Shown: piece after piece, positions 40,243 through 49,507 of the stretch | Layout of the letters: each line of letters begins with the position of its first letter | Position numbering within the stretch: the first letter of the stretch is position 1 | Source: an uncultured Tateyamaria sp. | Lineage (GTDB): Bacteria > Pseudomonadota > Alphaproteobacteria > Rhodobacterales > Rhodobacteraceae | Direction: 5' to 3' | NCBI RefSeq assembly: GCF_947488715.1 | Contig: NZ_CANLAG010000003.1 | Span: forward strand, 1-64,000 | DNA: 64,000 nt | Made by a program: the position numbers and the translations under genes | The notes under the pieces: generated by a model | Told to the model about the DNA's origin: nothing | The model's database searches: none | Seen by the model: only the letters and a program-made list of their open reading frames with translations

Positions 40243-42450
40243 TTAGCCGATAATGGCGTTCAGTGTTGCCGATGGGCGCATGACGTCGGCCACTTTGGCG
40301 GCATCGGTGTGGTAGTAGCCGCCCAGATCGACCGCTTGGCCGCGCACGGCGGCGAGTTCACCGACAATTGCCGTTTCACCGTCTGCCAGTGCCGTGGCAA
40401 TGGGGGCGAAATGCGCGGCAAGCTCGGCATCGTCCGATTGTGCGGCCAGGGCTTCGGCCCAGTAGCGGGCGAACCAGTAGTGGCTGTCGCGGTTGTCGGG
40501 TTGGCCGACTTTGCGGCCCGGGCTGCGTCCGTGGTCGAGGATGCCTTGGGTGGCTTGTTCGACGGCCTGACCCAGCACGCGCGCCTTGGCGTTGCCATTG
40601 GCATCCGCGAGGAACATGAAGCTTTCGCCCAGCGCGCAGAACTCGCCCAGTGAGTCCCAGCGGAGGTGGTTTTCCTCCATCAGCTGCTGCACGTGTTTGG
40701 GGGCGGAGCCGCCTGCGCCGGTCTCAAAGAGGCCGCCGCCCTGCATCAGCTTGACGATGGACAGCATCTTGGCCGACGTGGCCAGTTCCAGAATGGGGAA
40801 CAGGTCCGTCAGGTAGTCGCGCAGCACGTTGCCTGTGATCGCGATGGAGTTTTCACCCTTGCGGATGGTCTCGAACGCGGCGCGGGTGGCGGCGCGGGGT
40901 GCCATGATGCTGAACTTGTCCGCCACACCCTGTGCTTCGAGGATCGGGGTGACGTATTTGATCAGCTCGGCGTCGTGCGCACGGTCCGCGTCCAGCCAGA
41001 AGATTGCCTCGCAGCCTTCGGCCTTTTGGCGCGAGATGGCGAGGTTGACCCAGTCTTCGATCGGGGCCTTGCGCGCGGAGGCGGAGCGCCAGATGTCGCC
41101 CGTTTCCACACTGTGCGTGTGCAAAACGGTGCCGTCGTCGAGGATCATGTTGACCGTGCCGTTGGCGGGCATCTCGAACGTTGTTGGGTGCGAGCCGTAT
41201 TCCTCGGCCTTTTGGGCCATCAGACCGATGTTCTGGACGGTGCCGCAGGTTGCGGGGTCCAGTTTGCCGGTCTCTTTGAAATACTTGATCGTCTCATCGT
41301 AGACGGGCGCGTAGGAGTTGTCGGGGATGACGCAGTTGGCGTCGGACTCACTGCCGTCCGGGCCCCAGCCCTTGCCACCGGCGCGGATCAGCGCGGGCAT
41401 CGAGGCGTCGATGATCACGTCCGAGGGCACGTGCAGGTTGGTGATGCCGCGATCGGAATCGACCATGTACATGGGTGGGCGATCGGCCATCACCTTGTCG
41501 ATGGCGGCCATGATGTCGGCGTTGTCCTTGACCCGGTCCAGCAGGTCGCCCAGGCCAGAGTTCGGATTGACGTCCAGTGCGGCCAGTTCCGCGCCATGTG
41601 CCTCAAAGACCGGTGCGAGGAATGCGCGGACCGCGTGGCCAAAGATGATCGGGTCGGAGACCTTCATCATCGTGGCTTTCATGTGCAACGAGAACAGCGT
41701 GCCTTCGGCCTTGGTCTTGGCGATCTCGTCGGCGAGAAACGCGTCCAGTGCCTTGGCGGACATGAAGGTGGCGTCGATCACGGTGCCTGCGGGATAGGCG
41801 ATGCCGTCCTTTAGGACGGTTTCCGTGCCATCGGCTGCAACATGCACGATCTTGGCTGTCGCATCGCGGGTGATTGTGGCCGACGTCTCGTTGGAGAAGA
41901 AGTCACCGCCCGACATCGAGGACACGCGCGTTTTGCTGTCGGCAGTCCACTCACCCATCCGGTGTGGGTTGGCCTGTGCGTAGGCTTTGACGGCCTTGGC
42001 CGCGCGCCGGTCAGAGTTGCCCTCGCGCAGAACCGGGTTCACGGCAGACCCCTTGATGGCATCATAGCGGGCGCGCGCGGTCTTTTCGGCGTCCGTTTCG
42101 GGTGTCTCGGGATAGTCGGGGATGGCAAAGCCCTGTCCCTGAAGTTCTTTGATCGTGGCCACAAGCTGCGGCACAGAGGCAGAGATGTTTGGCAATTTGA
42201 CCACATTGGCCTGTGCGGATTTCACCAGTTCACCCAAAAAGGCAAGGTCGTCGCCCTGTTCCTGATCGTCGGACAGGCTTTCGGGAAAGGCGGCCAGGAT
42301 GCGACCGGCGAGAGAAATGTCACGCTGGCCGACCTTGACGTCGGCGGCGGCGGCAAATCGCTGGATGATGGGCAACAGGGATGCGGACGCCAATTCGGGC
42401 GCTTCATCCACTTTGGTGTAGATAATGTCGGGGGTGTTCTGATCGGTCAT
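40243..42450 (-). CDS. icd: Isocitrate dehydrogenase, NADP-dependent, monomeric type
   Basis: A 735-residue monomeric IDH (IDH II type), unrelated in length to the ~410-residue dimeric enzyme. Characteristic blocks are [74 protein letters not shown] and [17 protein letters not shown]. It decarboxylates isocitrate to 2-oxoglutarate in the TCA cycle and makes NADPH. The ATG at 42450 starts [13 protein letters not shown]. Longer in-frame extensions up to 42771 fall in the intergenic region. Confidence 0.93.
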   Translation of the reverse strand: MTDQNTPDIIYTKVDEAPELASASLLPIIQRFAAAADVKVGQRDISLAGRILAAFPESLSDDQEQGDDLAFLGELVKSAQANVVKLPNISASVPQLVATIKELQGQGFAIPDYPETPETDAEKTARARYDAIKGSAVNPVLREGNSDRRAAKAVKAYAQANPHRMGEWTADSKTRVSSMSGGDFFSNETSATITRDATAKIVHVAADGTETVLKDGIAYPAGTVIDATFMSAKALDAFLADEIAKTKAEGTLFSLHMKATMMKVSDPIIFGHAVRAFLAPVFEAHGAELAALDVNPNSGLGDLLDRVKDNADIMAAIDKVMADRPPMYMVDSDRGITNLHVPSDVIIDASMPALIRAGGKGWGPDGSESDANCVIPDNSYAPVYDETIKYFKETGKLDPATCGTVQNIGLMAQKAEEYGSHPTTFEMPANGTVNMILDDGTVLHTHSVETGDIWRSASARKAPIEDWVNLAISRQKAEGCEAIFWLDADRAHDAELIKYVTPILEAQGVADKFSIMAPRAATRAAFETIRKGENSIAITGNVLRDYLTDLFPILELATSAKMLSIVKLMQGGGLFETGAGGSAPKHVQQLMEENHLRWDSLGEFCALGESFMFLADANGNAKARVLGQAVEQATQGILDHGRSPGRKVGQPDNRDSHYWFARYWAEALAAQSDDAELAAHFAPIATALADGETAIVGELAAVRGQAVDLGGYYHTDAAKVADVMRPSATLNAIIG

Positions 42451-42753
42451 TGTGCGCGGGCCCTTTGCTGTCGGTTGCGGTATGCCATAGTATGCCAAGC
42501 TTGGGTCGTCCAGCGCGCGGGTGAGATATAACGCCGCGCCCCGGCCTGTTCCCGAGCGATTGGGACAGTGTTTATGTCGCGCGCGGCCATTTCGCAAAGG
42601 TGCATGAGGACGCGGCGGGTGGCGCCGACCAAAGGTGCAGTGCCGACTTTTCAGCCGCGCAGAAAAAAATCCGACAAAAATAGTCAGAGACCTTGATTTC
42701 AGTCGCGAAATGATTTCTGAGTGTTTCAGTAAACAATCAATGCTGGAGTCACC
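42451..42753. promoter_or_regulatory. Divergent promoter region icd / iron-type binding protein
   Basis: This 303-bp gap holds no gene. Near icd there is a direct repeat TATGCCA (42481-42487, 42491-42497) running into the palindrome CCAAGCTTGG (42495-42504). Near the binding-protein gene, TGATTTC (42694-42700) faces GAAATGA (42707-42713), and TGATTTC recurs at 42711-42717. The last element is a candidate site for an iron-responsive regulator. It does not clearly match a Fur, Irr or RirA box that I know. Confidence 0.4.
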
Positions 42754-43782
42754 ATGACCCGTTCTTCCCATATGCTGCCTATCTCCGTAGCAGCCCTGAT
42801 GACCGTTCTCGCGCCTGCTGCGTCTGCCGAGGGCGAGCTGAACCTTTATTCGTCACGCCACTATGACACTGACGAACGTCTCTATTCTGATTTCACCGAT
42901 GCAACCGGCATCGTGATCAACCGCATCGAAGGCAAGGCGGACGAGCTGATTGCCCGGATGCAGGCCGAGGGTGCCAACTCTCCTGCTGACGTATTGCTGA
43001 CGGTGGACACATCCCGCCTTGAGCGCGCCAAGACTGCTGGCGTCCTGCAATCGGTCGAGAGCGAGACCCTCGAAGCACGTATTCCCGACAGCCTGCAGGA
43101 TGATGACAACCAGTGGTTCGGGTTCAGCCAGCGTGCGCGCATCATCTTTTACGACAAGGCGGACGTTGAAACACCGCCACAGAGCTATGTTGAGCTGGCC
43201 GATCCGGCGTACAAGGGTCTGGTGTGTCACCGTTCGTCGTCGAATGTTTATTCCCAGACGTTGTTGGCCGCAGTGATCCAGAACCACGGGGAAGAGGCGG
43301 CGACCGCGTGGGCGCAGGGCGTTGTCGACAACTTTGCCCGCGACCCTCAGGGTGGTGACACGGATCAGTTGCGTGGGCTGGTGTCGGGCGAGTGCGATAT
43401 CTCGATCTCGAACACCTACTATTTTGCCCGTGCCGTGCGTCGGGATGTCGATGGTCTGTCGGAAGAGCAACGCGCGAACATCGGTTGGGTGTTCCCGGCG
43501 CAGAATGCCGAAGGCGCGCACATGAACCTGTCTGGCGGTGGTGTTGCGGCGCATGCGCCCAACAAGGACAACGCGGTCAAGTTCCTCGAATATCTCGCCT
43601 CTGATCAGGCGCAGCAATATTTCTCGGCGGGCAATGACGAATATCCGGCTGTGCCGGGCGTCGGGTTGAGCGCCTCCGTGGCGACCTTGGGTCTGTTCCG
43701 TCCGGATGCTGTCGACCTGAGTGCCGTGGCCCAGAACGTGCCGACCGCGCAGCGCATTTTCAACCAGGTGGGTTGGAAGTAA
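42754..43782 (+). CDS. Fe3+ ABC transporter periplasmic binding protein (FutA/FbpA-like)
   Basis: A 342-residue class II periplasmic ferric-binding protein with a signal peptide (cleavage near ASA-EGE, ~27). SSRHYDTDE near the mature N-terminus and the tyrosine pair in SNTYYFARA match the Fe3+-ligand regions of FutA/FbpA. The ATG at 42754 follows CTGGAG. No permease or ATPase gene lies next to it, so partners must be elsewhere. Confidence 0.88.
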   Translation: MTRSSHMLPISVAALMTVLAPAASAEGELNLYSSRHYDTDERLYSDFTDATGIVINRIEGKADELIARMQAEGANSPADVLLTVDTSRLERAKTAGVLQSVESETLEARIPDSLQDDDNQWFGFSQRARIIFYDKADVETPPQSYVELADPAYKGLVCHRSSSNVYSQTLLAAVIQNHGEEAATAWAQGVVDNFARDPQGGDTDQLRGLVSGECDISISNTYYFARAVRRDVDGLSEEQRANIGWVFPAQNAEGAHMNLSGGGVAAHAPNKDNAVKFLEYLASDQAQQYFSAGNDEYPAVPGVGLSASVATLGLFRPDAVDLSAVAQNVPTAQRIFNQVGWK

Positions 43783-43982
43783 GTCCCGTGGGATCCCGGC
43801 GCGACGTGTGCCGGGGTCCTGCTTGCCTATCCGCAAGGCAAAGGTGCCGGACCTGAGCATGGTGTCGCTCACGTTTTGGTGCGTGCGGGTTTTCGGGTCT
43901 CGAAAACGGGCGGCGGCTGCTATCTTGTTGGTCTGGGCGCGGGTGTTGCGCCCTTTGCATGCCATTTGGATCGGAGTACGCC
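43783..43982. other. Intergenic region with several hairpins
   Basis: Just past the binding-protein stop, GATCCCGGC and GCCGGGGTC can pair with one G-U, followed by a TTGCC/GGCAA stem (near 43825-43845). Further on is GAGC/GCTC with a following TTTT (near 43855-43878). These probably end the binding-protein transcript. Nothing else is seen. Confidence 0.35.
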
Positions 43983-44465
43983 ATGTCGCTTTTACATCCA
44001 ACACGCCGAACAGTGATTGCGGGCGCCGGTGCGCTTGTCGCGACCACGGGTCTGATGTCGCCAGCCGTGTCACAGGGGTTGTCCCCGACGCAGACCATGC
44101 GGGGCGGGTCCAACAACTACCGCCCGGGCGCGCCAATCGTGGAACGGATCGGTGGCGGTGGGTTCTGGATGTCGGGAACCGTGCGCCGCGCCGGAGATGG
44201 TGCGCCGCTGGACGGCATTCGCATACAGATTTGGGCGCACACCACCGAAGGTCACGAGCGTGATCCTCAGAGCCATGGGGCGACCTTGACCGACAGTCAG
44301 GGCGTTTTCCGTCTGGAGATGCCGCAGATCGTGCCGGCCTTTGGTCAGGCGCACGCGCATTTGGCCTATGATGATCCCGAATTTGCCACCGTCTTTTTGC
44401 GCCCGGTCATGGCCAGTTCCAGTGACACCAGCCTGTCGGCGGATTTCGTGCTGCAACCGGCCTGA
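43983..44465 (+). CDS. Tat-exported intradiol-dioxygenase-like protein
   Basis: A 160-residue protein with a twin-arginine signal (HPTRRTVIAGAGALVATTGL). The mature beta-rich domain resembles the intradiol dioxygenase fold (GFWMSGTVRRAGDGAPLDGIR, GATLTDSQGVFRLEMPQIVP, AHAHLAYDDPEF). It is shorter than catechol or protocatechuate dioxygenases and the usual iron-ligand tyrosines are not evident, so dioxygenase activity is doubtful. It lies 8 bp before a ferric-reductase-like membrane gene, which suggests a paired role in the periplasm. Confidence 0.7.
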   Translation: MSLLHPTRRTVIAGAGALVATTGLMSPAVSQGLSPTQTMRGGSNNYRPGAPIVERIGGGGFWMSGTVRRAGDGAPLDGIRIQIWAHTTEGHERDPQSHGATLTDSQGVFRLEMPQIVPAFGQAHAHLAYDDPEFATVFLRPVMASSSDTSLSADFVLQPA

Positions 44466-44473
44466 AGACTGCG

Positions 44474-45091
44474 GTGCGTTCGTTGGCCAGATCACCGCGT
44501 GCGCTGCTTGTCTGGGGCCTTTTGGGGCTGGCGGTGTTGGTGCCTGTCCTTGACGCGGCCAACAGCCCGCAATTGGCGTGGCGACAGCCGGTCTATATTG
44601 CGGCGGGTTTTGCCGGAATTGTCGGGATGGCGCTGTTGCTCGTGCAGCCGTTGCTTGTCAGCGGGGTGGTGCAGGGGCAATTGGGGCGCAGGGTGCATCG
44701 CGTGCTTGGCGGCGTCATTTGCATCGCCGTTCTGGTTCATATCGGCGCGCTGTGGGTGACCAGCCCGCCGGACGTTGTGGACGCGCTGCTGTTGCGTTCA
44801 CCGACGCCATTTTCGGTTTGGGGTGTGATCGGAACACTGGCTGTTCTTGCGGCTGCGGCGCTGGTGGTGATCCGGCGGGTGTTTCGCCTGTCATGGCGCG
44901 TTTGGGCGGGTCTGCATACATCCGTGGTGGCCGTTGCTGTTGTTGCCAGCGTGGTTCATGCGCTTTTGATCGAAGGTACGATGGGGCTGGTGTCCAAGTG
45001 GGCGCTGTGCGGTGCGGCTTTGGTGGCGATGCTTTGGGTGTGTGGGCGCACGTGGCGGCGCGTCTGGCGCATGCGCAAAGGCCTGCCTTAG
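44474..45091 (+). CDS. Ferric-reductase-like transmembrane protein
   Basis: A 205-residue membrane protein with about six helices. Histidines suited to bind heme lie in HRVLGGV, VLVHIGALW, LHTSVVAVAV and VVHALLIEGTM, as in the FRE/MsrQ-type cytochrome b domain. It has no FAD/NADPH domain, so it must receive electrons from another source. The GTG start at 44474 lacks a strong ribosome site; coupling to the preceding gene is likely. Confidence 0.75.
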   Translation: MRSLARSPRALLVWGLLGLAVLVPVLDAANSPQLAWRQPVYIAAGFAGIVGMALLLVQPLLVSGVVQGQLGRRVHRVLGGVICIAVLVHIGALWVTSPPDVVDALLLRSPTPFSVWGVIGTLAVLAAAALVVIRRVFRLSWRVWAGLHTSVVAVAVVASVVHALLIEGTMGLVSKWALCGAALVAMLWVCGRTWRRVWRMRKGLP

Positions 45092-45204
45092 CTGCACTGC
45101 GGCATTGACTGGCGGTATGTGCACCCTATGTGCGATTGATGTCGCACGCCTGTCGCAAGATAGTGCAACATACGACAAGATATTCTCTGTCCAAGGAATT
45201 GATG

Positions 45205-46332
45205 ATGCGACTCTCCCTTCGATCTGCCGTTTTGCTGTTTTGGGCCTTGTGCGCGGGACCCACCTTTGCCCAGCAAGGACCGCCCCCCGTCACGGCGGCG
45301 AAACCGGTGGTGAAGACAATTGTCGAAGATGATGAATTTGTGGGCCGGTTCGCGGCATCCGCCGAGGTGGACGTCCGGGCGCGCGTATCCGGTTTCCTCG
45401 ATGAGATACACTTTACCGACGGCAGTCTGGTCGCAAAGGATCAGCTGTTGTTCACCATCGATCAGCGCCAGTTCCGAACCGCACTGCGGCAGGCGCGGGC
45501 GCAGATTGATGTGGCCGAGGCGACGTTCACTTTTGCCGAAGAGCAATTGCAGCGCGCCGAGGCGTTGATCGGCAACGGCACCATCCCGCAAAGCGTGGTC
45601 GACGAACGGCGCGAGGCGTTCCTGTCGTCGCAGGGCGCGCTTGAGCAGGCCCGCGCGGCGCTGGAGCTGGCCGAGCTGGACCTCGAATACTCTGAAATCC
45701 GCGCGCCGATGGCCGGGCGCATTGATCAGGCGCTGATTGATGCAGGCAACCTGGTCAATGCCAACGAGACCTTGCTGACATCCATCGTGGCCACCGACCC
45801 GATCCATTTCCTGTTCGACATCGATGAGCGGTATTTCCTGGCCTATGCCCGCGACGCCCGCGCGCGCGGTTCGGTCCTGCAAGAAGGTGCGAGCGGCCTG
45901 AACGTCCGTGTGTCGCTGTCGGATGCGCGGATACCGCCGCAAGAGGGTCAGCTTGATTTCTCGGAAAACCGCATCGACGAGGCCACGGGCACGATGCGCG
46001 TGCGTGCCGTTTTGCCAAACCCGGACGAAGTGTTCACGCCGGGCCTGTTTGGCCGGGTCAATGTGCCCGGATCGCTGCCCTATGACGGGGTCCTGATCCC
46101 GGATGCGGCCATTGTGTCGGACCAGAACCGCCGTTTGGTGATGTCGCTGGATGCCGAAGGCAACGTCATCCCACTGCCCATCCGACCCGGCCCCCGCATC
46201 GACGGCTACCGTGTGGTGCGTGACGGGTTGGACGGCAGCGAAACCATCGTGATCGAAGGCCTGATGCGCGCGCGCCCCGGCAGTGTCGTTTCGCCCGATG
46301 TGGTGGAACTGCCGCTGGTAGCAGAAAACTGA
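45205..46332 (+). CDS. RND efflux periplasmic adaptor (membrane fusion protein)
   Basis: A ~375-residue AcrA/MexA-type adaptor with a type I signal peptide (LLFWALCAGPTFA-QQ) and no lipobox. Lipoyl half-motifs (VDVRARVSGFLDEIHFTDGS, LEYSEIRAPMAGRIDQALID) flank an alpha-helical hairpin at ~75-150, followed by beta-barrel and membrane-proximal domains. The start is 45205 by AAGGA spacing of 7, or the adjacent ATG at 45202. It precedes the pump gene by 1 bp. No TolC-type gene or dedicated regulator is nearby. Confidence 0.9.
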   Translation: MRLSLRSAVLLFWALCAGPTFAQQGPPPVTAAKPVVKTIVEDDEFVGRFAASAEVDVRARVSGFLDEIHFTDGSLVAKDQLLFTIDQRQFRTALRQARAQIDVAEATFTFAEEQLQRAEALIGNGTIPQSVVDERREAFLSSQGALEQARAALELAELDLEYSEIRAPMAGRIDQALIDAGNLVNANETLLTSIVATDPIHFLFDIDERYFLAYARDARARGSVLQEGASGLNVRVSLSDARIPPQEGQLDFSENRIDEATGTMRVRAVLPNPDEVFTPGLFGRVNVPGSLPYDGVLIPDAAIVSDQNRRLVMSLDAEGNVIPLPIRPGPRIDGYRVVRDGLDGSETIVIEGLMRARPGSVVSPDVVELPLVAEN

Positions 46333-46333
46333 T

Positions 46334-49300
46334 ATGGGCCGCTTTTTCGTACACCGCCCCGTCTTTGCCATCGTCATTTCCGTCATAATGACGATTGTGG
46401 GCCTGTTGGCCTATTTCCAGCTGCCTGTTGAACAATATCCCGAAATTGCGCCGCCTTCGATTGTGGTGCGTGCCGCCTATCCGGGCGCGGATGCGGCCAC
46501 CATTGCCGCCACCGTCGCCACGCCGCTGGAGCAGGAGATCAACGGGATCGAGGACATGCTCTATATGTCGTCCTATTCGACGGCAGACGGGTCCATGTCC
46601 CTTACCATTACGTTCGAGTTGGGAACCGATCTGAACGCGGCGCAGGTGCTGGTGCAGAACCGGGTGGCCATCGCAGAGCCGCGCCTGCCCCAAGAGGTAC
46701 GATCCCTCGGTGTGACCACAACCAAGTCATCGCCCGATCTGATGATGGTTGTGCACATGCTGTCGCCCGACGCCAGTTTCGACCAATTGTACGTGTCCAA
46801 CTATGCCCGGTCGCGCGTGCGTGACCGCCTCGTGCGGTTGGACGGGGTTGGCGATATGCTGATCTTTGGTGAGCGCGAATTTTCGGCGCGGGTCTGGCTC
46901 GACCCGGACAAATTGGGTGCCCTTGCCCTGACGGCGGGTGACGTTGTTGCCGCGCTGCGCGAGCAAAACGTGCAGGTGTCTGGAGGGTCGCTTGGTGCGC
47001 CCCCCAACGCCACGGGCGGCGCATTCGAAGTGACGCTGACCACGCAGGGACGTCTGGAAGACCCGCGCGAGTTTGGGCGCGTGATCGTCAAGTCGACCGA
47101 AGATGGTCGCGTCGTTCGTGTGCGTGACGTGGCGCGCGTTGAGATTGGCGCGCGGTCCTATGTGAACAACTCGTATTTGAACAACAAACCAGCGGTTGCG
47201 CTGGGCATCTTCCAACGTCCGGGGTCGAACGCATTGGCGACGGCGGACGAGATTCTGGCCGTCATGGAAGAGGTGTCAGAGGATTTCCCCGAGGGGCTTG
47301 AGTACCAGGTTGTCTACAACCCGACCGAGTTTATCGAGGCGTCTGTGAACGCGGTTTACCAGACCCTGTTTGAGGCGGTGTTGCTGGTTGTGGCAGTCAT
47401 TCTGGTGTTCCTGCAAAGCTGGCGGACGGCTGTGATCCCGCTCTTGGCGATCCCGGTTTCGTTGATCGGTACGTTCGCGGTGATGTTGGCGCTTGGATAT
47501 TCGCTGAACCTGCTGACGCTGTTTGGGCTGATCCTCGCGATTGGTATTGTGGTCGATGACGCCATTGTCGTTGTGGAAAACGTAGAGCGGAACATTGCAA
47601 ATGGCATGACGCCGCGCGATGCGTCGGCCCGGACCATGGACGAGGTGCAAAGCGCCATCATCGGCACCTCGCTGGTTCTGATTGCGGTGTTTGTGCCAGC
47701 GGCGCTGGTGCCGGGCATCACCGGGCAGTTTTATCGCCAGTTTGCGGTGACGATTTCCGTGGCCACTGTGATCTCGACCATCAACTCGCTCAGCCTGTCG
47801 CCGGCCATGGCCGCCGCGATCCTCAAGCCGCACAGCGACAGCCCGTCGCGCAACCCCATCACCTTGGTGACGGCCCCGCTGGCGGCGGGGTTCAATCGCG
47901 GCTTTGACGCGGTGTCGCGCGCATATGGCCGCGTGGTGCAGGTTCTGGTTGGGTCGACACGGATGATCGTTTTGTCCTTGCTCGTCTTTGCCGGGCTGCT
48001 GGGGTCGACGTATTGGGTCAACATGCAGGTGCCGACCGGGTTTATTCCAGATGCGGATCAGGGATATGCCATCGTGGTTGTGCAATTGCCGGATGGGGCG
48101 TCGTTGGACCGGACGGATGCCATCATCCAGCAAGCCACCGAGATCGCGCTGGACACGCCGGGCGTGACCAATGCGGTTGCCTTTGCCGGGTTCTCGGGGG
48201 CGACGTTTACCAATGCGAGCAACCAGGGCGTCATCTTTACCACCTTTGACAGTTTCGAGAACCGGGCGGAGAGCGGTCTGGGGGCACAGGCCATCGTCGG
48301 GCAGTTGTTTGGCCGGATGCAAGCCTTGCGCGAGGCGTTCATCATTGCGATTGCGCCGCCCTCTGTGCGCGGTGTTGGCACGGGTGGTGGGTTCAAGCTG
48401 CAACTGCGCGAAACGGAAAGCGCGGACATGCTGCGGGTGCTCAATTCCGCCTATGCGGTGATGGGCAGTGCAGGGCAGTCGGACAAGGTGCAGGGTGTGT
48501 TCACCACGTTCTCGGCTGGGTCGCCGCAGCTCTATCTCGAAATTGACCGGGTGCGGGCACAGATGCTGAACGTGCCGATTGGCGCCATCTTTGAGGCGTT
48601 GTCCATCAACCTTGGGTCGGCCTATGTGAACGACTTCAACGCGTTTGGGCGGTTGTTTCAGGTGCGAGCGCAGGCGGATTCGCAGTTCCGATTGGACGAG
48701 GAGGACATCCGCAGCTTGCGCGTTCGGTCCGCTACAGGCTCGCTTGTCCCGTTGGGCACATTGGTCACGGTGCGGGAAACGGCCGGGCCTGCGTTGGTCC
48801 AACGCTATAACCAACAGGTGTCGGTGCCAGTTCAGGGTTCGGCAGCACCAGGTGTGTCGACGGGCGACGCGTTGATCGCAATGGAAGAGCTGGCTGATGC
48901 GGTGTTGCCGCCGGGGCTGGATTACGAGTGGACCGAACTGGCGTTGCAGGAGCGTGAGCAGGGCGACACGGCAGCCTATATCTTTGCGTTCTCGATACTG
49001 TTTGCGTTCCTGTTCCTTGCTGCACTTTACGAAAGCTGGGCATTGCCGGTTGTCATCGTGCTGATTGTGCCGCTGGCCGTTCTGGGCGCGCTGCTGGGGG
49101 TGATGTACCGGGGCATGGACAACAACATCCTGACGCAGGTGGGGCTGATCGTCCTTGTCGGTCTTGCGGCCAAGAACGCGATCCTGATCGTGGAATTCGC
49201 TAAGCAGGCGCAAGAGGAGCGCGGGCTGTCGCCGGTTGATGCGGCGATTGAGGCCAGTACGCTGCGGTTGCGCCCAATCCTGATGACCGCTTTTGCGTTT

Positions 49301-49504
49301 ATTCTCGGCGTGCTTCCGTTGATGATTGCGACGGGTCCGGGATCGGAGATGCGTCAAGCGCTTGGCACGGCGGTGTTTTTCGGCATGTCGGTGGTGACCC
49401 TTTTGGGCCTGTTCCTGACACCCGTCTTTTACGTGGCCATCCGCAGGTTGTTCCCGGTGCGCGCGGACGCGCAGCCGGGTGGGTCGGATGTGGCTGCGGA
49501 ATAA
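46334..49504 (+). CDS. RND multidrug efflux pump (HAE-1 family)
   Basis: A 1056-residue AcrB-type proton antiporter with 12 predicted transmembrane helices and two large periplasmic loops. It starts MGRFFVHRPVFAIVISVIM. The proton-relay aspartates are in LILAIGIVVDDAIVVVENVE, and the second half has GLAAKNAILIVEFAKQ. Substrates are unknown; family members export lipophilic drugs, bile-salt-like compounds or solvents. It ends 3 bp before the convergent pgm stop. Confidence 0.93.
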   Translation: MGRFFVHRPVFAIVISVIMTIVGLLAYFQLPVEQYPEIAPPSIVVRAAYPGADAATIAATVATPLEQEINGIEDMLYMSSYSTADGSMSLTITFELGTDLNAAQVLVQNRVAIAEPRLPQEVRSLGVTTTKSSPDLMMVVHMLSPDASFDQLYVSNYARSRVRDRLVRLDGVGDMLIFGEREFSARVWLDPDKLGALALTAGDVVAALREQNVQVSGGSLGAPPNATGGAFEVTLTTQGRLEDPREFGRVIVKSTEDGRVVRVRDVARVEIGARSYVNNSYLNNKPAVALGIFQRPGSNALATADEILAVMEEVSEDFPEGLEYQVVYNPTEFIEASVNAVYQTLFEAVLLVVAVILVFLQSWRTAVIPLLAIPVSLIGTFAVMLALGYSLNLLTLFGLILAIGIVVDDAIVVVENVERNIANGMTPRDASARTMDEVQSAIIGTSLVLIAVFVPAALVPGITGQFYRQFAVTISVATVISTINSLSLSPAMAAAILKPHSDSPSRNPITLVTAPLAAGFNRGFDAVSRAYGRVVQVLVGSTRMIVLSLLVFAGLLGSTYWVNMQVPTGFIPDADQGYAIVVVQLPDGASLDRTDAIIQQATEIALDTPGVTNAVAFAGFSGATFTNASNQGVIFTTFDSFENRAESGLGAQAIVGQLFGRMQALREAFIIAIAPPSVRGVGTGGGFKLQLRETESADMLRVLNSAYAVMGSAGQSDKVQGVFTTFSAGSPQLYLEIDRVRAQMLNVPIGAIFEALSINLGSAYVNDFNAFGRLFQVRAQADSQFRLDEEDIRSLRVRSATGSLVPLGTLVTVRETAGPALVQRYNQQVSVPVQGSAAPGVSTGDALIAMEELADAVLPPGLDYEWTELALQEREQGDTAAYIFAFSILFAFLFLAALYESWALPVVIVLIVPLAVLGALLGVMYRGMDNNILTQVGLIVLVGLAAKNAILIVEFAKQAQEERGLSPVDAAIEASTLRLRPILMTAFAFILGVLPLMIATGPGSEMRQALGTAVFFGMSVVTLLGLFLTPVFYVAIRRLFPVRADAQPGGSDVAAE

Positions 49505-49507
49505 GCG

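Noticed and set aside
47276-49357. Minus-strand 693-codon open frame within the RND pump gene
   Set aside because: Antisense to an intact HAE-1 pump; composition dominated by Arg, His and Gln.
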